From NCBI GenBank assembly GCA_900312665.1, contig ONZQ02000014.1, positions 217,924 to 281,923 on the forward strand: DNA of 64,000 nucleotides, read 5' to 3'. The stretch is from Cephalotrichum gorgonifer. Taxonomy: Eukaryota > Ascomycota > Sordariomycetes > Microascales > Microascaceae. The notes under the pieces are model-generated. The model worked only from the letters and a program-made list of their open reading frames with translations. It did not search any database and was not told the DNA's origin. The position numbers were made by a program, and so were the translations under genes. Positions 23,901 through 35,871 of this stretch are shown in pieces (position 1 is the first letter of the stretch; each line of letters opens with the position of its first letter).

Positions 23901-26900
23901 CCCGCAACGCGCCGTGAAGACAAAATAGTCACAAAATACGTGGTTTCAGGAGAAAATCCGCGCCACCACGTCTTTAATTTGCCATTTCGTCGCCCTAACG
24001 GGCTTGGCGAGCGCCGCCTAGGCTTGTCAGCCAGGAATAACCAAGCAGAGACATCGACTAATACTCAATACTTGTACTCGAAATGCTCAGTTCTGCTCCT
24101 CGCCAATACACACCCCCTCTTCCGCGTCCGTCCGTTATCGTGTAAAGTGCATTCCAGACACCGGTCTCTCCTCTAGACCCATTACCCCTTTGTTTTCCCT
24201 TTCCGTTTCTTTCCCCCTTGCCCGCATGCGCCATGAATCCTCTCGGCCAGCCCAGCGTCGTTGCAACTGTAACCCCACTTGGCGCCACCGTCCATGACCA
24301 TATCCCTCGTTGACGAGATCCAAACACCGCCTCCCCCCTTATCCCAGGCTCGGTCGTTCTTGGGCGGGCGGACCCCTTGCATTCCAGCTCATCACAGGAC
24401 CGGCCAAAGCGCGCACTACGGACAATTCCCCGGACATGACGGAGTAATTCTCGTGGAATCCATGCTAGTACTACTTGCATGGGCCAGCCCTCGTTCCTTG
24501 GCCTCTAACGCTCCCCATGCTTCCCACGATCCCACGCGTCCACGAGAGAAGATAACTAACGGACGATCTTTCCTGCACCTGTCGCCCTACTTTAATCCTT
24601 GTATTCCTCGTAATTGACAAGCGATATTCCAGACGGGGCTTCAAATCGGGGTACACGCGCACCCAGATCAACCGAGCTGCGGGAAAGGGTGATTGCAATT
24701 TACCCAATTCGGACGCGGGTCCCTTCTTCGCTCGGCCAAATTGAAAGCAATCATGCCCTCATGATCGTCCGAGACTTTTGGATATTCGGCAACCGCCACC
24801 GTTATCTCTCTCTGGTGGACCCAGAAGTTCGGAGAGGGTCGCACTTGCTCGTAATCCTCGTCCACGAGCCAAATGGCGGAGTCGAAGCTCAGCTTTCTCC
24901 CTCACCTACGAGTAAAAGCCATGATACCCTGAACCTGAAACTCGCAGCTCCGCAACCCTGCAACCCGCAACCGTGCCTCAACCTGAAAACGAGGCGCCTC
25001 GCCCGCTCGTATTCCCGTGCCGATGAGTTTGCTTCCTTCATTTTTTCCCCAAGCGGAGATTTCTGCCGTCCTTGGAGCGGTAGTTCAGTTCGTGGGATTT
25101 AGGCGGGCTGCGGCACGCACTCCGAGTAGTTGTTTCGTCGCGTACTTCCGTGGTATGGGAAGGAGTACTCCGACGAGATCCTTCTCCCCACGTGAAACAG
25201 TTTCCCCATATCGGATCTGCTCCTTCTTCGAAAAAAGCGGGCTCCTGGGCGCGGCCTTCCCCATCTCGTCGATCATGATCGCCGTCTGCGCGATGATGCT
25301 CCGTGCTAGAAACATCTCAAGACCAACCTCCCGTAGGCATTGTAAGACTGATACTGGGCGGCAGACGCCAATTCTAGTCCTCAACAAGAACCCATGCGCC
25401 TGTCCCCATCGTCCGCAGTCGTAGTTGCGGCCATATGCCACCGATTCCATCCACAAAGCACAAAGAGGCGATATTCATGAGCTTGGCCTCCCACTAGCTA
25501 CATGTCAAGTCTCAGACCCGTAAACCCTATCCGGAACACAGGCTAAGAAGCTCAGACTGCCAGTCCGAACCCTGATCTCACCTGAATATCTACAATGGCG
25601 GCGCCAGAGCCTCCTGGGTTCTTACTACATGCCGGCGAGCCCACATCTTGTACAGGTTCCCAGCCCGGCCGCCTCTTAATATATCGCTCCGTCGGAATAG
25701 GGAGAGGGTCATAAATGTTTCCGCCTAGCGTCCTGGAGGATGCCATTGGGTCGTCCAACGGAAAGTGTTTCATGGGGAATTAGCCGCTAGTTCTCCCTCA
25801 GATGCTCTCTCGGCAGGCTCGAGAGTGTACATAACTTGCCTCCCGTACCCCAAGTGCCAGCAACTCGCCTTAGAGGTGGGTCGATCTCGCCGTATGCTTG
25901 TCCCTGGAAGTCGCGACAATGACGCTCAGTTGCTGTGAAAGCCCCTTCTCGTTTGCGCGGAGCCGCCATAGCTCGCCTTCGCCCTCTTGTCTCGTCAAGT
26001 GCTAGTCGAATGCCGCAAGGCGAGACCGCCAGTGTGGCCTTGCCGAAGCGCTGGTACGTAGCGGGCACGGAAGGCAGCACCAAGCGTGTAAGACGAGAAT
26101 AGACAGGCCAAGTGGCCGTGCCTACCTTCGTTAGGCACATATGGTGACCGGCTTGCCATGCACTAGACACCGTAAAGAAGGGGCATTCTCTATCAACCTG
26201 GGGCCCCGATCTCCGGCCATCCCTCTCGCGCCGGGGTACGCAAAACGTCGGCGTTAGTGCCTGCGGATGTCAGGTATTGATTCGTTCTCCCCCCTTCTTC
26301 CCTTCTCTTGTCCTGAACTGCGTGTATGAGCCAAGATACACGAAGCCGGACGGCGGGGCAGCCGTATTCTGCGGTAGACCCGTGTAGCTCTCGGTGCGTC
26401 CCAAAAGACCTTGGCCCGAGACGGGCTCCTTGCGGACCGACAGCCCTCTGCAAGGTCGCTAATCGTACATATCGGCATCTGGCATATTCGTGCTCCCCGA
26501 TCTCACCTTACACAGAGGCCTGTCTGTGGTACGCTTATGTCACGCCAGCCACATATCCTTCTGTACTAACATTGTTGCAGTCTGCAAGGTATTCAGATTA
26601 TGATCAACTTGGCTTCCTAGCCGCGAGGAGGAAACAAATCTGCTGCTGTCGAGACCCTGCAGAGCCCGCTCGAGTGGCTTCCGCATCTTGTCTAGTTCTC
26701 TTACGTGTCGCGCGGATATCGATGCCCCCCCCGGAAATGTATGATGAGGCAACTTGTGGTCTGAATAGGAGTATCCGTTCCCCAAATCAATATCTCCTAC
26801 CCAGCTCGAGAGCACCCCAGTTCGACTATCAGCAAGACTTGACACAGTCAGGAACTAGCACACTAGGGTTATATTCACTCCCTTATCACCAGATGATGCC

Positions 26901-27361
26901 CTTCGCGGGGATAACGGACAGAGGAGAAAGTTTCATAGTGGTGAACCCGTGGAGTTTCGTATCGGAAGAGGTGCGAGGAATGGGATGGACACCGACGACA
27001 ATGCTCCCAACGCAGTGGACATTGGTAGTCCACCCCGCAGCAAAGGCCATATATCTCAAGGCTGAGCGAGGAATCTGCCGCCCGTATGGTCAAAACAGGC
27101 TCCGTGATAAAAGGTAGCGCGTTCGGGGGCTTTGCGTGCCGGCGTATCTTACCAATCCGCCCAAGGGCCCGGGGAGGGACACTCATCTCAAGGGATGGAA
27201 GACCAGCCTTTCGAGTAACGAGATCAACTAGGCAGCCTTTCTTTCCCATACTCTTTGGCATCGAAATCAAGAGCCATCATAAGGCATACTTGCAACCAAT
27301 CGTGTTTTGAATACAACGCTCAATATTGTTCAGCCACTTCTTTCGATGTGGCTACACAGCA
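20901..27361. other. Gene-poor block A, left part
   Basis: This is 6.5 kb with no recognisable gene. Composition is more AT-rich than the gene blocks and stops are frequent in all frames. It is scattered with TACTTGTAC/TACTCGTAC-type motifs (for example 21547-21556 and 24069-24077) and small tandem or inverted repeats. The longest ATG-started frame (26326-27117) is discussed as a finding and not called as a gene. No transposase, reverse transcriptase or LTR pair was recognised. Confidence 0.5.
22248..22273. repeat. 13-bp perfect tandem duplication (TATTACTCGTGGA x2)
   Basis: Two perfect 13-mers lie head to tail at 22248-22260 and 22261-22273. A 12-base copy of the same unit recurs 0.8 kb away at 23097-23108. 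Confidence 0.9.
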
Positions 27362-27991
27362 CTAAAGCCCCAAAAGACCGACCGCTTGCCGCACAAGTCT
27401 GCGAAGCTCTGTTACTGAAGTGTGGCCTGGGTAAGGCCAGTTGAGTCGGTCCAGGACTTGGCGACATTGTAGGCCTATGAAGAAGGTCAGTAAATTTAAA
27501 GCCCAGGTGAAAAGAAAGGGAGACGTCGGAAGAAGCCAGTACCAGTCATATGTGATATAGCATCAGCTGTCGCAGGAAAATTGGGGATGGGATACCCAAT
27601 AAGTACAGGAGGATTGTTGGCCGGGACGATGGTGGGCAGAGGTGTTAAAGACCCCATTGCACGGGTTTCCTGTGCGTTTTGTATTCACGCATACATATTC
27701 CAATTTCTATTCTAGAGAAAGCATTAGCAGGAGTTCATATAAGTCAAGATCGAGTAGAGTCTTACGCGGTCCGAGTCTCATTGCGGAAATCCGCCATCTC
27801 CGCGCGGAAACTGGCAATCTGTTGCTGGAGTTGTGTGAGAGGGATAGAGTGAGAGCCTCGGTATTCAGCTGCTGCTGATGGCCATTGTATGCCTGGGCCG
27901 TTTGGATGATATTATTTCATTCAGTAGCCATTCCAGCGATGGCAGTATTGACATGGGCGATGTTCGGTGGATGTCGCTGCTCGTTGGCCAT
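27362..27991 (-). pseudogene. Degenerate small coiled-coil/SAP-like fungal gene
   Basis: This is the remains of a three-exon small gene. From ATG 27989-27991 it reads MANEQRHPPNIAHVNTAIAG, then meets an in-frame TGA. After a later shift of frame it continues as LQQQIASFRAEMADFRNETR up to a GTAAGA donor. A TGCTAATG branch site and TCTAG acceptor (~27712) open an exon with a second TGA, then NAQETRAMGSLTPLPTI and GYPIPNFPATADAISHM. A last intron leads to an exon from 27474 with LQCRQVLDRLNWPYPGHTS and RRLVRQAVGLLGL before TAG at 27362-27364. The layout (coiled coil, 'NFPAT' stretch, small C-terminal domain ending in an R-RRL--AVGL motif) resembles small proteins common in filamentous fungi whose function is unknown. 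Two nonsense codons and at least one frameshift argue that it is dead, although an unusual splice pattern is not fully excluded. Confidence 0.5.
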
Positions 27992-29624
27992 GACTCCTGT
28001 CCTGCTAACAAAGTCTAAGCAGTATCAGATACTTTTGTTGTTGGGGGGCCGAAAATTACACCCATTCACACAAAACTTCATCGTGGAAAACGCTTGAAAA
28101 TAGTTCTGGTGCCGGTCTAATACTCGCAAATACATAATGAGACCGAGGAGAAGAGGTTGATCTCCCGGAATCTAGGATACGAGTACCCGGAGCAAGGGGG
28201 ATCCAATCCTGGACTTGGCGCATGGGTGAGGTATTGTCATGCTCAGGGAGATGGTGGTGGTCTCCATGCCATCCTCGCATGTACTCGTACCTGCTTTCAA
28301 TTTTCCGTGAAGCTCGAGACTTAGGTACTTGTACTCCCTCCAGGTGAAAGTTGGAGGTACTGGTGTAAACTTGCGCCGTACATAATACTTAACCAGTACC
28401 ATGCTTAGACGCCTTGTGACAACAAAAGTATTAACTTTAGTTCAAATTGACGCCAATATGTGAATCATAGAAGTCGCTGCCGTGTATTAATGCGTACTAT
28501 GACCGTGCCCTGGACATGTTTTTCTATGTACCTTGTACAGTTGACGTAGAGGTAACCCAAGTAGGTAATGTACCTATGAAGGAGTGAGTACAGAGCACGC
28601 TGTGAGCTCTTTCTACATCGGGGCCGGATGAGGGGTTCCCTGGGAGTGATATCCACATGTGGCTTCCATTGCCGCATTCAGATTGGCTTTCAGAGTGGCA
28701 GGTGGCCCACTCATGGTCCAAGGTAGTCGCGGTATGTATACGAGTATACTACAGTAGCTACCTCACGAACGTTGCTCCTCGTACACATGTTCCCTAGATG
28801 AAGTACAATGGAACCTGCATGAGCCCGTCGATGATGTCTTACATGACCCTTCCATCCTCGGAAAGCTGGATCTCGGCTTTGTAAATGCTTCTGGGGGTCA
28901 GAACTATCCCACGGCTGGTGTCCAAATGGCTCACCGTTCCTGCCTATTTTAAGGCTGGGTATTCCCCAGTCCCAAGGTTCCAGCTCGTTCCTCTTCTCTC
29001 TCGTCACTACTTGTGCCAAGAGCCTACAGAGACATCTTGTGAGTGACCTCTCCTTGACTTAAACTTTCGTTCAGGCTTCCGCGAGCTTGCCCACCCAAGA
29101 ATTCGCTGCCTTTTTCTTCTTCTTTTGCTTTTGGTCTTTGTTAGGTGGGAGCTGGTTGCGAATGTATCCCGCGTCTCGTCTGACTGACATTTACCTTACC
29201 AACAGGAAATAAAATACATCCTCGATCATACCCCGTCCCTTTCACTATCACCTACTCGTAAGGTATGTTTCGTGTGTCTCGGGTTTGACTTTTGTCCCTT
29301 TTCCGTACTCCTACCTACGAAGTACGAGTCTGCCCCTCAATGGTGCCCCTCCTCTATTCCCTGTAGCTGCCCCTCCTTTGTCAGAACTGAGCTTCCCCGC
29401 CCCCACCACCGGACCCCGCTATGAGCTCGGATTGGCAATGCGCATCCAGGTCCAGGTCCCGGCGGACCCTCTCACTCCAACCCAGCTTTGAACCAAAGCT
29501 ACGCTTTTTTTTCTTCCTTTTTTTTCTTCCTTTTCCCTTTTTGCTATTACTGGGTAGAATTCCGTTAGAAACACTCGTCCGTCCACCTCTCACACCAATA
29601 CTAGATTCCACAAACTCCACAACC
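27992..29624. other. Gene-poor block A, right part, with FKBP12 promoter
   Basis: No gene is recognised here. It contains GTACTCGTAC at 28281-28290, GTACTTGTAC at 28325-28334 and the doubled GTATAC palindrome at 28736-28749. The last 150 bp are strongly pyrimidine-rich and form the likely core promoter of FKBP12. Confidence 0.5.
29504..29543 (+). promoter_or_regulatory. Pyrimidine tract upstream of FKBP12
   Basis: An almost pure CT stretch lies 80-120 bp before the FKBP12 ATG. CT-rich tracts close to the transcription start are common for highly expressed genes in filamentous fungi. Function is inferred from position and composition only. Confidence 0.4.
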
Positions 29625-30527
29625 ATGGGTGTTACCAAGACCATCATCGAGGAGGGTAATGGCCCGCAGCCTCAGGTTGGCCAGACTGTCACCATCGAGT
29701 ACACTGGCTACCTGAAGGATCCCTCGGCCAAGGACAACAAGGGCACGAAGTAAGATTGGCCAACACCGACACCTCCCTGCCTCATCTTCCACGTCTCTCG
29801 GCCCTCGGGTCGGCTTCCGCATCGGAGCAGATGTTGTGGTGCTTGGGTGAGTTGCTAATCATAAATGTGAAGGTTCGACAGCTCCGTCGGCCGTGGCGAT
29901 TTCGTCGTCCCGATTGGCAAGGGCGTCGTTATTAAGGGTATGTTATCCAAGCACCACACGTGGATTTGCGCGGAAGCTCTCTGTCTTGGTCATTCACTAA
30001 CTCCGAGTTTGATACCTCTAGGCTGGGACGAGGGCGTTACCCAGATGAAGGTTGGCGAGAAGGCCCTTCTGGACATTACGAGGTAAGCATCGCACTCTTC
30101 CCCTCCCCCGCGTGGAACGACCCCAGTGGCACCTTGAATGCACTTGGAATGACCGGCCAGGATTCGGTGCTAACTTAAACGCGTAGTGACTATGGCTATG
30201 GTGCTCGGTGAGCGACCCCCATCCTCCAGCACCTACAGATGAAATGAACCCCTCCCTCTCCAAATGCCCTCCCAAGTACAGCGAAACCGAACCGGACATA
30301 TTGTTCTTCATAGAAGATGGATATTTCGTTGGATAACCCCTTCTTAGTGGACTCCCTGTGGCTAATGCTTACCTTTACCTGCTATAGTGGATTCACCGGT
30401 CACATCCCCCCCAACGCCGACCTGCTCTTGTAAGTAACTTCAAGTCTCCCGCATCAGTTGTGTGGCGGCGTTACTGACCGGATTCGCCTACGTCTACAGC
30501 GAGGTCCACCTGAAGGATGTCAAATAA
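29625..30527 (+). CDS. FPR1: FKBP12-type peptidyl-prolyl cis-trans isomerase
   Basis: This is a cytosolic prolyl isomerase and the receptor for FK506 and rapamycin. Six exons (29625-29749, 29873-29937, 30022-30082, 30187-30207, 30388-30429, 30500-30527) give 113 aa. All junctions have GT/AG ends and keep frame. The drug pocket is complete: Tyr26 in TVTIEYTGYL, FDSSVGRG, Val/Ile in GKGVVIKGWDEG with its Trp, the DYGYG tyrosine, and the C-terminal Phe in NADLLFEVHLK. The fourth exon is only 21 nt and encodes DYGYGA, part of the 80s loop that contacts target proteins. Length and domain cover exactly one FKBP fold, with no membrane anchor or signal peptide, so this is the FKBP12 class and not the secreted FKBP type. 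It lies in tandem with UBA1. Confidence 0.95.
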
Positions 30528-31918
30528 TTCATCACCTCACCATGATACCAGGGGAGGCCAAGGGGCTGGGTATTTCACGTTCGGCAGCAGGCTTCTGCTG
30601 AGTCGCCCATTACCGCTTTTATTTCAACCTCTCGTCCGGACACCGTCTTCTTGTTCTTGCGACGATGGGAGGGTCTGAGCCGAAGGGTATAGGAGGGCTG
30701 TGGGTGGGTGGCGAGGAACATGTTCCACCGCAGAGCAGATTGAGCAAATGAACAAGAAATAAAAATTTGGTCTTCAACTCCTAGGCTCAGAAACGGGGGA
30801 GTGTAAATTCTGCGATAGCTGTAAGGCATAGGTGATGTGCAAGAGGTCAATGGCCCTATGGTTCTCGAGATGACATCACTCCTATCTCCTGCATTTTCTT
30901 GCTTCTAAAAAACATGTGACGAATACAAGCACCTGGTACGGAAGCATATTGAGAAAATGGGCCGGCCTGATATGAGAAAGGCCGAAGGTCAATGCATAAG
31001 GTTGGTGCACTGCCTTCGAGACATTGGATGTTCATCATCCCTCCCTCGCGCTGTGCTCTCGAATGAGTAGGAGCTAAATTTAGCCATTCAAAGCTGGCTG
31101 GGTGGTGAAGCCTAAAGAACCCGGTAGATTTGCGGATAAACCGTCAAGCTTCACACCCCACCCTCAGCCATCCCAGCCTCCCTGTGAGCACCAAGTAACA
31201 GCAGTCGAACAGCGGGCAGTGGGTCCGGAGCTTGGTGTGGTGAACAGTGTCGGCCGAAGTTGCCACTTGAGTCCTCCTGCCTTGAATGATTCGGAATTCA
31301 TTACAAATCCTCTTCACTTAAGAAACAAGAATAGCCGTGTTTGTCATTTGAGACCTCGTCTTGAAAAAGCACTCCTGTTCCTGCCACCTCGGTCGAGACT
31401 TCCCTTCCTTTAAAACAACCAACCCAACCGTCGACGTCCACCAGCCACTGCATATACAGACCGGGCCCTTGCATTGATAGGCGGGGTCGTCATCGTTTCG
31501 CTTCCCCCTCCGTTTGAACATCCCACTTCGGATTGCCGACATTACACCTTCCACCTCCCATCCGACCGCTGCCCGAATCCCAGTCACATCTAGTATCGTC
31601 AAGCTGGGGAAACGAAAGCTCTCCTCGGGGGAGATAGATTCAACCCAAAGGAAGCTCGTCACTGTAAGTTTCCACCTGGTTCTGTAGCCTTGCATGGGAG
31701 TGCTAGCTGCCTAAAGCCCGCCGAGCTTGGGTGTTTGTTTGGTCAGCCTGTTTCCGCCTGTCCCGCATTGCCCCGCACTCCGCCCGCCTCGAGTCTTCTT
31801 GATTCCCTTCGACACACATTGTTTCACCCTCATCCTCACCTAGACAACACCTGTTCTTTGCACCGCTGATGCGACTGCAACGTGCTGACTAGAAACCCGG
31901 CGAATATAGAAATTCACA
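30528..31918. other. Intergenic FKBP12 / UBA1, with possible UBA1 leader intron
   Basis: This is 1.39 kb with no supported ORF. A strong GTAAGT donor at 31664 and a candidate acceptor at 31908-31909, just 9 bases before the UBA1 ATG, suggest an intron in the UBA1 5' leader. Confidence 0.45.
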
Positions 31919-34900
31919 ATGACAGCGGATTCCGCTACACCAATGCAGATCGACGGGTCGGCGGCTCCCGCCGCCACCGAGATCGATGAGTCTCTCTACA
32001 GCCGACAGCTCTACGTCCTCGGCCACGAGGCCATGAAGCGCATGGGCACCTCCAACGTACTCCTCGTCGGCCTGCGGGGACTGGGCGTGGAGATCGCAAA
32101 GAACATTGCTCTTGCTGGCGTCAAGAGCCTCACCCTTTTCGACCCCGCTCCTGTTGCCATCGCCGACCTCTCCTCCCAGTTCTTCCTCCGAGACGACGAT
32201 GTCGGCCAGCGACGAGATGCCGTCACTGCACCCCGGGTCGCCGAGCTCAACGCCTACACACCTGTTCAGATTCACAAGTCAACCGACGGGTAAGTCCCCA
32301 CCGTCACTGCCATCTTCGACACTAGCCTCTCCGGCAAAGAACCGATGGCTATCAGTAGGGGACAGCTGCTAATAAAGACATGCACAGCCTTGTATCTGAT
32401 CTCTCGCAGCTTGACAGCTATCAGGTTGTGGTCTTAACGGAGTCGTCACTCGAGGAGCAGACCATCATCGGAGAGTACTGTCACAAGAAGAACATCTATT
32501 TCATCGCCGCGGAGACTTATGGCCTCTTCGCCTCCATTTTCTGCGACTTTGGAAAGAAATTCACTGTTACTGACTCCACTGGCGAATCCGCCTTGCAAGG
32601 CATTGTCGTTGGCGTGGACGAGGAGGGCATAGTATCGACTCTGGCCGAGACACGGCACGGACTAGAGGACGGAGACTACGTTACATTCTCGGAGATCGAG
32701 GGACTCGAGGCCCTGAACGGATGTGCGCCGCGCAAGATCACCGTGAAAGGGCCTTACCGGTTCAGCATTGGAGATGTATCCGGCCTCGGTGAATACAAGC
32801 AGGGTGGACTGTGGCAGCAGGTGAAGATGCCCAAAGTCATAGACTTCCATAGCATATCAGAGTCCCGGAAGCAGCCTGAGTTCCTCATCTCCGACTTCGC
32901 CAAGTTCGACCGCCCGCAACAGCTTCACGTGGGTTTCGAGGCCCTCCACAAGTTCCGCGCCGAGAAGAAGCGCCTCCCGCAACCGATGGATGACCAGGAT
33001 GCGGCCGAGCTTGTACAGCTTGTAAAAGAGACGTGGAAGGCTGCGGGTCTTGAAGGTGATCTCGACGAAAACTTGGTCAAGGAACTGAGCTACCAAGCGA
33101 CCGGCGATCTCAACCCAATGGCGGCCTTCATCGGCGGCATCGCCGCGCAGGAAGTGCTGAAGGCTGTATCCGGGAAGTTCTATCCCATCAAGCAGTGGTT
33201 CTACTTTGACTCTCTCGAGTCGCTCCCGACGACCAGCAGCCGGACACCCGAGCTTTGCCAGCCTATTGGCTCCCGGTATGACGGTCAGATTGCCGTCTTC
33301 GGCAGGGAGTTCCAGGAAAAGATTGAGAACACGAAGGAGTTCCTTGTTGGCGCGGGCGCCATCGGGTGCGAGATGCTGAAGAACTGGGCCATGATTGGGT
33401 TGGGGAGCGGGCCGAACGGGCGTATCGAGATAACCGATATGGACTCGATTGAGCGAAGCAACCTGAACCGCCAGTTCCTCTTCCGCGCTCATAATGTTGG
33501 TCAGATGAAGAGTGACTCTGCTGCAGAGGCGGTCAAGGTGATGAATCCTGCCCTCGAAGGTCACATAGTGTCGCGGAAGGACCCCGTCGGCAAGGATACC
33601 GAGCACATCTTCAACGAGGAGTTCTGGAAGGGATTAGACGGCGTGACGAACGCCTTGGACAACGTTTCTTCGCGCCAGTATGTGGACCAGCGCTGCGTCT
33701 TCTTCCAGAAGCCCCTGCTTGAGAGCGGAACACTCGGCACCAAGGGAAACACGCAGGTTGTCGTTCCGCATCTTACCGAGTCGTACTCGTCATCTCACGA
33801 CCCGCCTGAGAAGGAGTTCCCCATGTGCTTGGTTCGCAGCTTCCCTTACCGCATCGACCACACGATTGCCTGGGCCAAGGAGCACATTTTTGAGCCCAAC
33901 TTTGTACAGGGACCGCAAACGGTCAACAACTACTTGACGCAACCTGGGTATATCCAGGCCGCCCTCAAGCAGGGAGGGAACCAGCTCTCGGTTCTTAAGG
34001 TGATCCGGGATAACCTCACGACGGACAGGCCTCGCTCTTTCGAGGACTGCATCGCGTGGGCGCGGCTGAGGTTTGAGAAGCTGTTCGTGAACGAGATTCA
34101 GCAGCTCCTGTACAACTTCCCCAAGGATGCCACCACATCTGGTGGCACCCCCTTCTGGTCCGCCCCTAAGCGAGCTCCCGACCCGCTTAAGTTTGACCCT
34201 TCGAACCCCACGCATCTCGGCTTCATCATTGCCGGGGCGAACCTCCACGCATTCAACTACAACATCAAGTCACCGGGCAACGACAAGGAGCTGTATCTGC
34301 GTGAACTGGACAATGTCGTGGTTCCGGACTTCAGCCCTGACGCCAACGTCAAGATCCAGGAAACCGATAATGACCCTGTAAGTTGAATCCTAGGCTTGCA
34401 CTCACCCTCAGCCTTCCTCCCCCTTTTCTTTCTCAATTCTTTTTAGGGTTGAGCAATTTCTTTCCGATTCTACTTCACACACAGGCGGCTGTGGTATGAT
34501 GCTGACTAGATGCAGGAGCCTGAGCCCGCAACGGCCTTCGACGACGAGGGAGAGATCAACAAGATCATCTCCGCTATCCCTCCTGCAAGCGAATTGGCAG
34601 GCTTCCAACTGTCGCCGGTGGAGTTCGAAAAGGACGACGATACCAACTATCACATCGACTTTATCACGGCCTGCAGCAACCTCCGTGCCGAGAACTACAA
34701 GATCGAGCAGGCTGACAGGCATAAGACGAAGTTCATCGCCGGAAAGATCATCCCGGCCATCGCCACCACGACGGCCTTGGTCACGGGCCTGGTGGTTCTT
34801 GAGCTGTACAAGATCATCGACGGCAAGAACAAGATCGAGGACTACCGCAACGGGTTCGTGAACCTCGCCCTCCCTCTCTTTGCCTTTAGCGAGCCTATCG

Positions 34901-35250
34901 AGAGCGGCAAAATCGTCTACAAGGGCCCCGACGGCGAGGTATCGATCGACAAGGTCTGGAGCCGCCTCGAGATTGGAGATGTCACTCTCGGGGAGCTCAT
35001 TGACCACTTCGGGGCGCAGGGTCTCAACATCACGATGGTGAGCTCGGGCGTGAGCTTCTTGTACGGCGCGTTCCAGCCGGCAGCGAAGATCGCGGAGAAG
35101 CTCAAGATGAAGATGAGCGCGCTAGTCGAGTCGGTTTCTAAGAAGAAGATCCCGGAACACCAGAAGGAGGTCATCTTCGACGTTGTGGTGGACGATGTTG
35201 ATGGGGAAGAGGTTGAGATCCCCTACATCAAGGTCACTCTGGATAAGTAA
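31919..35250 (+). CDS. UBA1: Ubiquitin-activating enzyme E1
   Basis: This enzyme adenylates ubiquitin and transfers it to its own catalytic Cys and then to E2 enzymes. Exons 31919-32289, 32388-34377 and 34516-35250 give about 1031 aa, the normal E1 length. The inactive adenylation repeat starts at ESLYSRQLYVLG with NVLLVGLRGLGVEIAKNIAL. The active repeat has FLVGAGAIGCEMLKNWA (nucleotide loop), ITDMDSIERSNLNRQFLFR and the Cys-domain insertion. The catalytic Cys is residue 604 (TGC 33826-33828) in EFPMCLVRSFPYRIDHTIAW. The C-terminal ubiquitin-fold domain ends in EEVEIPYIKVTLDK. The residue after the catalytic Cys is Leu (TTG), where the family signature P-x-C-T has Thr; the rest of the enzyme looks complete and under selection. 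The ATG is chosen for the MTADSATPMQIDG leader directly before the first domain. Confidence 0.96.
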
Positions 35251-35871
35251 GGGGAAGGAAGGTGTTAGAAATAGAAGACTGGGAAAGAGAGGTAACATGA
35301 GGGGATGATTAGGGGATTGTGGATAGATGAAGACATGTGTGTGTACTTGTGTTTTTTTTCTTCATTGTGACGGGACGGTGAGCGTACAGGCTTGGGATGA
35401 ACGAAATAAGTTAGCGACCGAATCGGAACAAGTGTTTTCCGGTCAAGTTTTTTTTCAACTCTATATTCAATAGAGGTCCTTTCGATCTTAAGCCCGGATA
35501 TGTGGTGGCGGGTGACATGCTCGTAGACTTGAGTGAGACCTGGTGGAGGACCCTGATTCCGTCGGGATGTAGTGTCCCCCTGAGATGCTTGCTTCCTGCA
35601 TCGCGTGGTTGGCTATGCATGTTAGGGGAGGCTCTCATCTCATGTCTAGGTCTTCGTGATTGTTTATACATTGCGTGCGTTTGTATTCATTCATGAAATG
35701 TAAAACAAATCCCAAGCTGCGCCCCCCAACGCCCAACTCCTTTTTCCCTCCAGGTTTCTCTATATTTCATGACCGCGACATTTCGTTTCCAATCCACTGC
35801 TTCCCCCCTCAGTCATGGCTGTTGGCCAGGCCCCCCTCACCCTTTCCTTTTCCTTTTCAAAAAAAAAAATC
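35251..35871. other. Convergent intergenic region UBA1 / SEH1
   Basis: This is 621 bp and most likely two 3' UTRs. There is a T-run near 35352-35361 and an A-run near 35861-35870. No gene is supported. Confidence 0.55.

Noticed and set aside
27362..27991. Repeat-induced point mutation as the cause of the pseudogene
   Set aside because: The two stops fit CGA to TGA changes, but the CpA-to-TpA bias expected of RIP cannot be shown from one copy by eye.
32857..33606. 249-codon minus-strand frame inside UBA1
   Set aside because: It is antisense to the E1 coding exon; the plus-strand reading has complete family motifs.
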